Shown one piece after another: positions 44,290 to 55,000 of a DNA stretch of 64,000 nt. A program made the translations under genes and the position numbers. Within the stretch, counting starts at the first letter, position 1. Every line of letters begins with the position of its first letter. A model generated the notes under the pieces. The model saw only the letters and a list, made by a program, of their open reading frames with translations, did no database searches and was not told where the DNA came from. The DNA is taken from contig CP043547.1 in assembly GCA_009664345.1 (NCBI GenBank), forward strand, positions 1,116,001 through 1,180,000. Direction: 5' to 3'. Origin of the DNA: Planctomycetales bacterium 10988. GTDB lineage: Bacteria; Planctomycetota; Planctomycetia; Pirellulales; Pb10988.

Positions 44290-47200
44290 ATGATCCGCCG
44301 TCTGTTCACCCGACTAAAACGGTCAGCCCCACAAGAGAAGTCTTCCACTCATGGGCAAGATTGGTTGCTCGTTGAACCGCTAGAGCCTCGCAATCTGCTT
44401 GCCACTTTTACGGTGAATACGACTAGCGACAGTATTAATCCTCTCGATTTGCAGCTCAGTCTCCGCGAAGCCATGTCGCTTATCAATGCGGATCTTACCC
44501 TGGCACTTCTCAGTCCTACCGAGCTTGCCCAAATCGATTTGCTCAATCCACTGGGCACCGACGATCGGATTGAATTCAATCTGGGAGCGACGGGTTCAAG
44601 CCATACGATCAATCTGCTTACTCCGCTGCCGATATTGGTTGACGATGTCTTCATTGATGGCTTCTCACAAGGTGGGAGCTCCTATACGGGACCTCCGCTG
44701 ATTGAGTTTTTAGGTGGGTCCCTTCTTACGCATGGGATTCAGGTTGATGCCGGTGGTGCCGGAACCGTGATTCAGGGTCTCGGTTTTGGCATGCTGGGCG
44801 ATGCTGTTTTTCTCAATAATACAACGAATGTCACCGTCACTCGCAACTACTTCGGTTATCTTGGTGATGGCTCTGGGCTCAATGAAAATTCCAATGGGAT
44901 TCTAGCCGTCGGGGGGAGTGGGCACCAGATCAATCACAATGTGATTGTAGATAGCACCGTCGCTGGAATTCAGCTCCAAGGGTCTCAAAATAACCAGATT
45001 TTCAGCAATACCATCGGTTTGGAGCCGGATGGAACCACCGCCCGAGGGAATACAAACGGGGTTCTTCTTACGAATGCAAGTTCGAATACCATCGGGGGAA
45101 ACACCCTTGGCAACTTGATCAGTGGAAACGATCAGCATGGGATAGAACTAACTGGAGCAAGCACCCACAATCTCATTCGAGGAAATACAATCGGACTTGC
45201 CGGCGATGGAAACACGTTAGCCGGAAACGGTTCGGCGGGTATCCTGCTTTCGGATACTTCGACTTTAAACACCATCGGGGGAACGACGGCGGCTTTAGGT
45301 AACCTGATCAGTGGGAATCTGGAAGGGATCAAGATTGTTTTCCTCTCCCACCAAAACCATGTGCTCGGCAATACCATTGGGTTGGCTTCCGATGGCATGA
45401 CCGATCGCGGAAATCTCTCTCATGGGATTTATATTCAAGATGCCTTGACCAATACCGTAGGTGGTTTGGGTTCTGCCAACAGGAATCTCATCAGTGGCAA
45501 TGCCGGCCATGGGGTCTATCTCGATGTCGCCAATCAAACGCTCGTGCAAGGGAACTGGATTGGGCTGACTGGCGATGGAAGTTCCACGGTAGCCAACGAT
45601 CTGTCAGGGGTGCGGATCGAAGGGGCCGTGAGCATCACCATTGGTGGAACGAATGCGAACGAAGGCAATCTCATCAGTGGAAATGTTCAGGAAGGCATCT
45701 CTCTTTTTGACTCCTCCCATAATTCCATTCTCAATAATTTTATTGGGACCAATTCCGCAGGAACCAATCCCTTTCACAACGGTAGTTCCGCCGTTCGGAT
45801 CGAGGGAGGAACCTCCAACACTATCGGTCAGGCAAGCCAAGGCAACTTGCTCAGCGCGAATCTGGTTGCCAAAGCATTACTTGTAAATACCACGCATAAC
45901 CAAATTTATGCCAATACCATTGGGCCCAATGCTACCGGAACCGCGGCGTTGACCAACTCGGGCAATGGGATTCAGCTCACCAACTCGCAGAGTAATACGA
46001 TCGGTCAAAGTGGCATCGGCGGGGGTAACCTGATCAGCGGCAATGGCGTCAGCGGTATTTTTCTAGAATCTGGCTCAGATCATAATGTGATTCAGGGCAA
46101 TACGATTGGTTTAGCGAGTGATGGATCGACCGGGCTTGGGAATACCCTCCACGGTATCCACGTGTTAGGCTCGTTCAACACCATTGGGGGTTCGGCCTCT
46201 ACTGACGGAAACGTCATCAGTGGAAATCAACAGGCAGGGATGTTTCTGGACAGCGTTTTGCACAATGTCATTCAAGGAAATACGATCGGCCTCGATGCTA
46301 CTGGAATGGTAGCCGTTCCTAATCAAGTAACCGGAATCGATCTTCTTGCCAGTTCCGACAACACGATCGGGGGCCCCTCGGCGGCTTCTTCAAACTTAAT
46401 CAGCGGCAACGGTATCGCCGGGATTCGAGTGCGGGGGAACTCGACCGGGAATCAAATTCAAAGTAATACGATCGGTCTGAACGTCAGCGGCTCCGCGGTG
46501 GCAAACGATGGTCCGGGCATTCATCTTCTCTCTGGAGCCAATAGTAATACGATTGGGAGCAACTCCACTCGATCCGGGAATCTCATCAGTGGAAACAACA
46601 GCAGCGGGATTCTTCTCTTCGAAGCCTCTTCCAATGTCATCGCATCCAACACGATTGGTTTGGATGCCACAGGGCTGATCGGAATCGGGAACGCTGGAGA
46701 TGGAATTTCGCTCACAGGAAGCTCCCAACTCAATTCCATCGGGGGAACAGGCCCCATCCCGGCGAACCTCATCGGGGCGAATGGGGAGAATGGGATTCAT
46801 CTTGAAGACTCCAGCCTTAACACGATCTCTGGCAATACGATCGGTTTAGGAAGTGATGGAAGTACCAGCTTAGGAAATACTGGCTCGGGAATCCTCCTGG
46901 AAAATTCCCACAGCAACACCATCGGGGGCAGCACCGGAGCAGGCAATCTCATCAGCGGCAACGGCGTGCATGGGATCGATCTCTTCGACTCGATCGGCGT
47001 TCTCATTCTGGCCAATACGATTGGAACGACCGCGAGTGGCCTGGCCATGCGGAGTAATGAAGTCGGGGTCAAAGTTCGTGGAGGAAGTTCCAACACCATC
47101 GGACAGGCGGGCTTCGGGAACTTGATTAGTGGCAATCGATCCAGTGGAATTCACCTTGATTTAGGGACAGACCCGAGCTTCTCGAACGTCATTCAAGCGA

Positions 47201-50200
47201 ACACGATCGGATTGGCCGCCAACGGAACCGACGCAATTTCGAATGGAGATAATGGAATTCTTGTCGTTTCCGGCAGTGGCAATCTCATTGGAGGAGCCTC
47301 GCCAGGATCAGGGAATATCATCGCGGGCAACACCGCCCATGGAATTTATCTAGAGAACACTTCCTTAAACCAAATCACTTCCAACACTATCGGTTTGAAC
47401 GCGACAGGAACCGTGGCTGTCGCGAATGCCAACAACGGACTTTTCCTTTCAAGCAGTCATTCGAACACGATCGGAGGAGCCGGCAGTGGGAATATTCTGA
47501 GTGGAAACACCGAAAATGGCTTGGAACTTTCCGCTTCGGATCAGAATGTCATTATCGGCAATACCATCGGCACCAATGCCACTGGCGATTCTGCTTTGCC
47601 AAACCAAGTCTTCGGCATTTTCCTCGATGAATCGAATCAGAACACCATCGGAGGAACAACCACTGGGGAGCAAAATCTGATTAGTGGCAATACTTCGGAT
47701 GGAATCCACCTTCAGAGTTCGCTTTCCAATTTGATTCAGGGAAATACGATCGGAACCGACTACTCCGGGGTTATGGACCTGGGAAATGGAGGCAATGGTG
47801 TCAGCCTCTACGATAGTGACTCGAATACGATTGGCGGCACCCCGCCGCATGGCAATCTGATTTCCGGCAATACCGGCCATGGAGTTTTCTTGGCAGGATC
47901 GAGAAACAATCTGCTGCTTGGGAATATCATCGGACTGGAACAAGCCGGAACGACCGCGATTGGGAATGATCTCGACGGAGTCCATATCGAAGCCATGGGG
48001 CCAGAATCGTTGGTCTCTTCTTCGAGCAATACCATCGGACAAGCCGGGGCCGGTAATCTCATTTCCGGAAATGGGATGAATGGGATTAAGATTCTCGGTG
48101 CTGCCCATACCGTCATCGCAGCCAATACGATTGGGTTACAGGGCGATGGCGATACCTTGGCAACGAATGGAAGCAATGGCATTTACCTTGCCTCTGGAGC
48201 CAATAGCGTGACCATTGGAGGCAATTCCTCCTCGGAGGGAAATGTTGTCAGTGGCAATGTGGAGCACGGAGTCTATCTAACGGATGCTTCGAACGCTCTG
48301 ATTCTTTCCAATACGATTGGCCTCAGTAGCGACGGACTTACCCAACGCCCCAACCAAGGAAACGGTGTCTTTATCGAACGAGGGGCGACAAACACGATCG
48401 GTCAATCCGGTGCCGGCAATCTGATTAGTGGGAATACTCAGTCAGGAATCGTCCTCTCGACGACTTCCCAAAATCAGATCATGGCGAATACCATCGGAAC
48501 CTTGGTCGGTGGAAACGCAGGGGGAAGTAACGATTTCCATGGCATCCTTCTTTCCAACGCCAGCAGCAACACCATCGGGGGAATGCTCGGTTCCAGCGGA
48601 AATCTCGTGAGTACGAATCTCGGCTATGGAATTTATCTGGAGAACAACTCTCAGCACAACCAAATCCAAGGGAATATTGTGGGGTTGAATGCAGCGGCAT
48701 CCGCCCGACTCCAGAACTTCCAAGGGGGAATCATGGTGGATACCTCCTCCTCTAACACCATCGGCGGAAGTACCACCGGGCAAGGAAATGTCGTCAGTGG
48801 CAACAGCGGGCATGGGATGACGTTTTCCCAAGCGACGCAGAATCTTGTGCTGCAAAACACCATCGGAATGTCCGGCAGTGGAAGTTCTTCGATCTCGAAC
48901 TCCGGGGCAGGAATCTCTCTACAGAACGCAAGCGATTCCAATACCATCGGGCTGAGTTCTGCTGGGACCGGCAATTTGATCAGCGGCAACTCGGGAGAAG
49001 GGATCGCTCTTAATGCTTCAAGCGGCAATCAGATTTTTGGAAACTTCATCGGTCCCAACAGCTCCGGTACGTCGGGGGCCGGAAACGGTTCTCACGGAAT
49101 TTTTCTGAGCACTGAGTCAAATTCAAATACGATCGGCGGGACGACAAGTGACCAAGGGAACTTGATCAGTGGGAACAACGGCAGCGGGGTCCTCATTTTC
49201 GACAGTTCCAATAACGTGCTTCAAAGCAATTATATAGGCGTCACCAGTGACGGGCTGAACGCTCTGGCCAATACCAGTCATGGGGTCTTCGTCTCCTCCG
49301 CTCTTAACAATACCATCGGGGGAAGCGGCGGCACCGGGAATCTGATCAGCGGAAATCAACTCAATGGAATCTTTCTTTCTAATTCCTCTGGCCAATTGAT
49401 TCTCGGGAATACCATTGGGTTGAATGCAAGTGATTCGGCGAGCTTGTCCAACCAAAGCCATGGGATTTCCATCTCAGGAGGAACGAGTAATCGGATCGGC
49501 CAGCTGAGTGGAGGCGTGGGGAATGTCATCAGCGGCAACAACGGTTATGGCATCATGTTGGCCAATACCTCCGCGAATCAAGTCTTTGCCAATAAGATCG
49601 GGACCTCCGGATCGGGAAGCGTGGCGTTTGGAAATGGAAGCGGTGGAATCCATCTTCAAGCTGCTTCTTCCAATCAATTCGGTTCAGCGGTTTCCGGGAC
49701 AGGGAATGTGATCAGTGGCAACAACGGCCACGGGGTCTCGCTTGATGCCGACTCCACGAACAACCAATTCCTGGGAAATCTCGTTGGAACGAACGCCTCT
49801 GGGTCTGCGGCACTTGCCAACTTAGGATTCGGGTTCTCTATCCTCGGTAGTCTTAATTCTATCGGAACCGCATTCGCAGGGAACCTCATTAGCGGCAACC
49901 AATCCGGCGGAGTCTTCCTGCAAGGAACCCAAAATGTACTTTTGAAGAATTCGATCGGCACCACCTTGGATGGCTCCACTGAGTTAGGAAACATGGGAGC
50001 GGGCGTCTTTATCCAAGGGACGTCCAATCACCAGATCGGAAGCACCGGGAATGGCAACCTGATCAGCGGCAATCGTGGGGCGGGAATTCACATTCAAAAT
50101 TCAAGTTCCATCTCGGTCCTAGCCAATACCCTCGGGTTGAATGAAGCAGGAACTGCCGCGATTGCGAATACCGGCTCCGGAGTCCTCGTGGAACAGTCTT

Positions 50201-52020
50201 CCAGCCAAGTCACCATCGGGCAAGCCGGTTCGGGGAACCTGATCGCTGGGAATTCCGGCAGCGGCATTCATGTTCAACAGAGTTTCTTAACGGATATCTT
50301 CGCGAATACGATCGGCATGACCTCCGATGGAAGTAATGCCCTACTTTCCCAAGCGATCGGGATTCATCTCGATGCAGCTTCCCAAGCGACTATCGGAACC
50401 TCAGGGGCAGGCAATTCGATTGCTTCCGCGAATACGGGGATCTTAATCGCAAATACCACCGATGCTCTGGTGCAATCGAATCTGATCGGAACCATCGATG
50501 GTGTGAATCCACTTGGCACCATGCTCTATGGGGTGGAAGCCAGAGGTTCCTTCAACATTCTAATCGGTGGAACGAGTGGTTTAGGAAATATGATCGCCTT
50601 CACGGCAGCGGTGAATGTTCTCGGCGATCCTGGTGCGGGCGTGCTGGTCTCTTCTAGCGGACAAGTGGCGATCCTGGGCAACTCCATTTTTAGCAACGGG
50701 GGGCTCGGCATCGATCATAATGGTGACGGGGTCACTTCCAATGATTCCGGGGATTTGGATTCTGGACCCAATGATCTTTTGAACTCCCCGCTGCTGACCG
50801 AGGCATTTATCTTTGATGGGGAACTTACCATTCGGGGCTCGCTCAACAGCGTCCCGGATACAACCTTCTTGATTGAGTTTTTCACAAATGCCAATGCGGA
50901 CCCCTCCGGTTTTGGAGAAGGGGAGACCTTCCTTGACTCGATTCTGGTAACAACGGATAGCAGTGGAAATGCGACTTTTGAAATCACCGGCATCACCGGG
51001 GTGAGCGAGACTTTATTTCTCACTTCAACTTCGACACAGTTAAACGATGGGATCTCTTCGGCGGCAAGTGCGAAAGTGGCCGCTCTTGGAACCCGTGTAC
51101 CCGTGCAAACTTCTGAATTTGGAAACAACCTCGCGATCGATCTTCGGACGACGCCCGATCCAGACCCTGATCCGATCCCAGACCCCATTCCAGATCCTAC
51201 GCCGGACCCCGACCCAACTCCCAATCCCGATCCTATCCCAACGGATCGCGATCTCGATTTGACCGTTGGGAATCGTGACCCTGAGCGATTCATTGAGGGC
51301 TTGGACGAGCTTCTCGAACGACCGGGCTTCCGATTTATTACCACGACATACCTCTCTTTTGAGGAATACTTCGAAGGAATCCTCACACCATTCTACGAAG
51401 AAGAACCCGAGGTGGATGACACGTTGCAAGAAAGTTCCCGAGGAAATCAAGAGGAAGAATTGGACGAATGGACGTTGCTCATCGACCAGATTGATGAGTT
51501 TGGCGGACGAACCATTCGCCGGATTTTAGTCATCGTGAGCAATCAAGATGGCCTTCCGCCTGAGGGTTATTTGCTCACGCTGCCAACTGGGGTTTATCGA
51601 CTCACGATTATTTCCGACAATCGTTCCATCCAAGAATTCCAAGTGGGCACGACAAACGGACCGACCCCGGAAGAACTTTCCCAAGGGGTCAACAACACCG
51701 ATTTACAGCAAGTCATTCGCCGATTACTCGTGGTTCCCGAGGGAACACGGCCAAAATTAGAGGACCAAACCTCACAGCTCCGCACCCTTCCCGCCATGGA
51801 CCTCCTTGCCAAATCACGCTTAATCGGGTTACCTTCAAGCGATGAACGTTGGTCGGCACAAGAGGTCGAACGATGCTGGGATCGCTGGGAAGGTGAAACA
51901 CGAGGGGCGATGGATAAGGATCAAGAGCCCTTGTCCCGTTACGGTTACCAGTCATGGTTAACGGATTCCGTTACCCAGATCGTTCGACGCGTCCAAGCCG
52001 AACCGAAGCACTCTTCCTAG
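44290..52020 (+). CDS. Giant right-handed parallel beta-helix surface/exported protein (LEPR-XLL type)
   Basis: A 2576-residue protein. The N-terminus is the LEPR-XLL-type segment of planctomycete surface proteins (VEPLEPRNLLATFTVNT), followed by a CSLREA-like start (LQLSLREAMSLIN). Residues ~80-2160 are about 35 imperfect NosD/PbH1-type coils built on the units GNLISGN, GIxL, NxIxxNTIG and SNTIGG, predicted to stack as one very long beta-helix. A closing beta-sandwich-like domain, a Pro-Asp-rich linker (~2286-2318) and a ~250-residue C-terminal domain of unknown function follow. ATG 44290 is preferred over 44254 because family members begin shortly before a basic segment. A long adhesin or cell-wall component is likely. 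Antisense reading frames here are shadows of the repeats. Confidence 0.9.
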   Translation: MIRRLFTRLKRSAPQEKSSTHGQDWLLVEPLEPRNLLATFTVNTTSDSINPLDLQLSLREAMSLINADLTLALLSPTELAQIDLLNPLGTDDRIEFNLGATGSSHTINLLTPLPILVDDVFIDGFSQGGSSYTGPPLIEFLGGSLLTHGIQVDAGGAGTVIQGLGFGMLGDAVFLNNTTNVTVTRNYFGYLGDGSGLNENSNGILAVGGSGHQINHNVIVDSTVAGIQLQGSQNNQIFSNTIGLEPDGTTARGNTNGVLLTNASSNTIGGNTLGNLISGNDQHGIELTGASTHNLIRGNTIGLAGDGNTLAGNGSAGILLSDTSTLNTIGGTTAALGNLISGNLEGIKIVFLSHQNHVLGNTIGLASDGMTDRGNLSHGIYIQDALTNTVGGLGSANRNLISGNAGHGVYLDVANQTLVQGNWIGLTGDGSSTVANDLSGVRIEGAVSITIGGTNANEGNLISGNVQEGISLFDSSHNSILNNFIGTNSAGTNPFHNGSSAVRIEGGTSNTIGQASQGNLLSANLVAKALLVNTTHNQIYANTIGPNATGTAALTNSGNGIQLTNSQSNTIGQSGIGGGNLISGNGVSGIFLESGSDHNVIQGNTIGLASDGSTGLGNTLHGIHVLGSFNTIGGSASTDGNVISGNQQAGMFLDSVLHNVIQGNTIGLDATGMVAVPNQVTGIDLLASSDNTIGGPSAASSNLISGNGIAGIRVRGNSTGNQIQSNTIGLNVSGSAVANDGPGIHLLSGANSNTIGSNSTRSGNLISGNNSSGILLFEASSNVIASNTIGLDATGLIGIGNAGDGISLTGSSQLNSIGGTGPIPANLIGANGENGIHLEDSSLNTISGNTIGLGSDGSTSLGNTGSGILLENSHSNTIGGSTGAGNLISGNGVHGIDLFDSIGVLILANTIGTTASGLAMRSNEVGVKVRGGSSNTIGQAGFGNLISGNRSSGIHLDLGTDPSFSNVIQANTIGLAANGTDAISNGDNGILVVSGSGNLIGGASPGSGNIIAGNTAHGIYLENTSLNQITSNTIGLNATGTVAVANANNGLFLSSSHSNTIGGAGSGNILSGNTENGLELSASDQNVIIGNTIGTNATGDSALPNQVFGIFLDESNQNTIGGTTTGEQNLISGNTSDGIHLQSSLSNLIQGNTIGTDYSGVMDLGNGGNGVSLYDSDSNTIGGTPPHGNLISGNTGHGVFLAGSRNNLLLGNIIGLEQAGTTAIGNDLDGVHIEAMGPESLVSSSSNTIGQAGAGNLISGNGMNGIKILGAAHTVIAANTIGLQGDGDTLATNGSNGIYLASGANSVTIGGNSSSEGNVVSGNVEHGVYLTDASNALILSNTIGLSSDGLTQRPNQGNGVFIERGATNTIGQSGAGNLISGNTQSGIVLSTTSQNQIMANTIGTLVGGNAGGSNDFHGILLSNASSNTIGGMLGSSGNLVSTNLGYGIYLENNSQHNQIQGNIVGLNAAASARLQNFQGGIMVDTSSSNTIGGSTTGQGNVVSGNSGHGMTFSQATQNLVLQNTIGMSGSGSSSISNSGAGISLQNASDSNTIGLSSAGTGNLISGNSGEGIALNASSGNQIFGNFIGPNSSGTSGAGNGSHGIFLSTESNSNTIGGTTSDQGNLISGNNGSGVLIFDSSNNVLQSNYIGVTSDGLNALANTSHGVFVSSALNNTIGGSGGTGNLISGNQLNGIFLSNSSGQLILGNTIGLNASDSASLSNQSHGISISGGTSNRIGQLSGGVGNVISGNNGYGIMLANTSANQVFANKIGTSGSGSVAFGNGSGGIHLQAASSNQFGSAVSGTGNVISGNNGHGVSLDADSTNNQFLGNLVGTNASGSAALANLGFGFSILGSLNSIGTAFAGNLISGNQSGGVFLQGTQNVLLKNSIGTTLDGSTELGNMGAGVFIQGTSNHQIGSTGNGNLISGNRGAGIHIQNSSSISVLANTLGLNEAGTAAIANTGSGVLVEQSSSQVTIGQAGSGNLIAGNSGSGIHVQQSFLTDIFANTIGMTSDGSNALLSQAIGIHLDAASQATIGTSGAGNSIASANTGILIANTTDALVQSNLIGTIDGVNPLGTMLYGVEARGSFNILIGGTSGLGNMIAFTAAVNVLGDPGAGVLVSSSGQVAILGNSIFSNGGLGIDHNGDGVTSNDSGDLDSGPNDLLNSPLLTEAFIFDGELTIRGSLNSVPDTTFLIEFFTNANADPSGFGEGETFLDSILVTTDSSGNATFEITGITGVSETLFLTSTSTQLNDGISSAASAKVAALGTRVPVQTSEFGNNLAIDLRTTPDPDPDPIPDPIPDPTPDPDPTPNPDPIPTDRDLDLTVGNRDPERFIEGLDELLERPGFRFITTTYLSFEEYFEGILTPFYEEEPEVDDTLQESSRGNQEEELDEWTLLIDQIDEFGGRTIRRILVIVSNQDGLPPEGYLLTLPTGVYRLTIISDNRSIQEFQVGTTNGPTPEELSQGVNNTDLQQVIRRLLVVPEGTRPKLEDQTSQLRTLPAMDLLAKSRLIGLPSSDERWSAQEVERCWDRWEGETRGAMDKDQEPLSRYGYQSWLTDSVTQIVRRVQAEPKHSS
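44900..50600 (+). repeat. In-frame beta-helix repeat array
   Basis: About 5.7 kb of degenerate tandem repeats inside the giant gene, mostly 120-190 bp per unit (two or more helix turns). Recurring DNA segments include forms of AACCTGATCAGTGGAAAC and AATACGATCGG. Units differ by third-position changes, which indicates selection on the protein and not recent duplication. Confidence 0.85.
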
Positions 52021-52052
52021 CATGTGCATTGAAGTGAACAGGAGTTCGATTG

Positions 52053-55000
52053 GTGAGCGAGGAACTTTGGAACTCAATCCGAGAGCATCTCGAATCGGGT
52101 GATTTTCAGCAGGCAGAGCAACTTGCCAGGTCTATCTTGGCAACGGCTCCCACCGACCCACTTGGCTCTTGTTATCTGGCGACCGCCCTCTGGAAGCAGG
52201 GAAACCCTTCCGAAGCAATTACAATCCTAAAAGCGATTTTGGATAAGAAACAAGACTTCGCGGATGCTTGGCATTTGCTCGGGTTGGTGGAAGCATCGAA
52301 TGGGGATATCGAGACCGCAGCCACACGCTGGCAGCAGTGTCTTACTCTCGATCCGAATCATTTCGAATCGCATCTGTTCCTCGGGAATTACTTCCAGTCA
52401 CAAAACGATTTTCAACAAGCCGAAACGCATTTTCGCAAGTTGATCCAAATTTCTCCGCAATCCTCTGTTGCCCCGTTCAATCTCGGCAATTCTTACTTTC
52501 ATCAGCGGAAAATCAACGATGCGATTGAAGCGTATCGAGCGTCGCTGCAGCTTGATCCCTCGCATCCCGATGCATGGAATAATCTGGGCAATGCCCTTCA
52601 GGATTCCCAGCGAATCGAGGAAGCCATCGAATCTTTTCAGCAGGCAATTCAAAGCGATCCCTCGCGTCCCGCGTTTCGTTACAATTTGGGAAATGCCCTA
52701 CTCAAGCTCGACCGCTTCGAAGAAGCAAAAAACGCTTTTGACATTTCACTTCACATAGACCCTCAATTTCTACCGGGCTTGCGAGGCTTGGCAGGAGTCT
52801 TGCAAGAACAAGGTTATCCTGAAGAGGCAGAAAGCTACTTTCAAAAAGTACTTTTGATTGATCCGCAGAACATCCATGCTTTGAATGGGATGGGGATGGC
52901 CCGACATCGTCGTGGATTGTTGGACGATGCAGAAGATTTTTATCAAAAGGCACTGGCAATTTCGACTGACTTCCCCGAGGCACACCGGAACTATTCTCTG
53001 CTGTTGCTTGCTCGGGGAAACTACGAACAAGGCTGGGAAGAGTACCGCTGGCGATGGAAATGCACGGACCTGCAACGGCCAAAGCTTCCGGGCAAAGAGT
53101 GGCACGGCGAAGACCTTCAAGACAAGAAGATCCTTGTTCATACGGAGCAAGGCAGCGGCGACATCCTGCAGTTCGCCCGGTTTCTCCCATTGTTAAAGGA
53201 GCAAGGGGCGAGGATTTTTCTGATGGCTCCCCCTGCTCTAGTTCCGCTACTTCGGACCCTTTCAGTAGTTGAAGAGTTCATTCAAATTGATGCTCCGTTG
53301 CCGGAATACGATTACTTCTCTGCCCTGCTTGATCTGCCCGCTGCTTTAAACACCACCCTCCAAAGCATCCCGGCGAGCTTTCCTTACCTCCATGCGGAAG
53401 CTGAGCGAGTCACGCGATGGAAGGAGTGGTTGGAAAGCAACTGGGAGTTGAAAGGTTTTCGCATCGGCATCGCCTGGCGTGGCAGTAAAGGGAATTGGGG
53501 AGATCGGTTTCGTTCTTTACCGCTCGAACTTTTTGCACCGATTGCCGCGATTCCCGGCGTGCGACTTTTGAGTCTTCAGAAGGGAGAAGGGCTCGAACAA
53601 CTGCATCGCTTGGGTGGGAAGTTCCGTGTCAAATCTCTGCATGATCGGCTCGACCCACCTAGCGAAGGGGCCTTCCTTGACACTGCCGCGTTGATGCAGT
53701 CGCTCGATTTGATCGTGACTTGCGATACCTCCATCGTTCACCTTGCCGGAGCGTTGGGCAAACCGGTCTGGCTTCTCCTGCCGACCTTTAGCGATTGGCG
53801 ATGGATGATGGATCGAGAGGATTCGCCGTGGTATCCCCATGCCCGACTCTTCCGACAAAAAAACTTTGGTGATTGGGAGCCGGTGATCTCGCGGGTGGTG
53901 CAAGGCATTCGCAAAGAAGTCGCCAGGCAATACCGTCCTCGAAATCCACTGGGAGAACTTGCCGGTTGGAAGGTCTTGGCGAAACGAACAGCAAACGCAT
54001 CCTCCGGTTCGCAGAAAACTTCTTCTGAAAACCCGTCCCCAGCCGAAAACCAAAACGATGCCCAAAGTTCACCGTGGCAAGGACAGCTTGAATCGGACTG
54101 GCTGATCAAATCGACGCCGGGCGACATCATCGATCGTTTGACGATTCAACTATTGAAATATGAAAACTCGCGGCACGATGGTCAACGAAAAATTCTCTAT
54201 CTGCAAATGCTTCCGCTGTACCGAGTCTTTCAACGGCAAACAAGCGAGATCACCGAGCCGGTATATCAAAACCACTTTTTACGTTGCATTCATGACCTCT
54301 ATATCGTTAATCGTCAGCTTTGGAATACCGAAGATGACATCCGCGAACGCGAGCGTCGGCAGGACTTCGGGGCGGAGTTCATTGCACTGGCCCGTTCCGT
54401 TTATCGAGATAATGATCAGCGAAGCCGCTTGAAGAAAGAGATCGATCAACTTTTTCCCAATGCACTGGCTGAGCAGAAAATCTTTACCTCCGCCGCATCC
54501 AGCTCGATGCCGACCAAGCAAGGCAAAGATTCACCAGAAAATCCCATTCCTCCAGAAGGTTGGCGTCTACACCTGGGTTGTGGTTCCAAGAAGATGTTCG
54601 GCTATGTCAATGTCGATCGAGTCGTAAACGACCCGCTGCATCCTCCCGATCTTCTGTGGGATTTGGAGCAATTCCCGTGGCCGTGGCCTTCCCAAAGTGT
54701 CCAAGAGATCGTGATGAATCATGTCCTCGAACATCTTGGGCAGCGGACTGAAACCTACCTTCAAATCTTTCAAGAGATGTATCGAATCTGTCGGGCCAAT
54801 GCACGGATTGTGATTCGTGTTCCGCATCCACGTCATGATTTCTATTTAAGTGATCCTACGCACGTTCGTCCGATCACTGAATTGGGTTTACAACTTTTTT
54901 CTTTGGAGAAAAATCGCCTCTGGCAACAGCAAGGAGCCAGCAACACACCGCTCGCCATGCAGTTGGGTGTAGATTTTGCCATTGAAGAAACCAAATACAC

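Noticed and set aside
44900-50600. CRISPR-like array from regular repeats
   Set aside because: Repeats are degenerate, in one open frame and encode GNLISGN-type coils. There are no identical repeats with unique spacers and no cas genes.
44902-51450. Many antisense and out-of-frame reading frames of 60-220 codons within the giant gene
   Set aside because: They are shadows of the beta-helix repeats: same repeat rhythm, no ribosome binding sites, and conservation fits the sense frame only.
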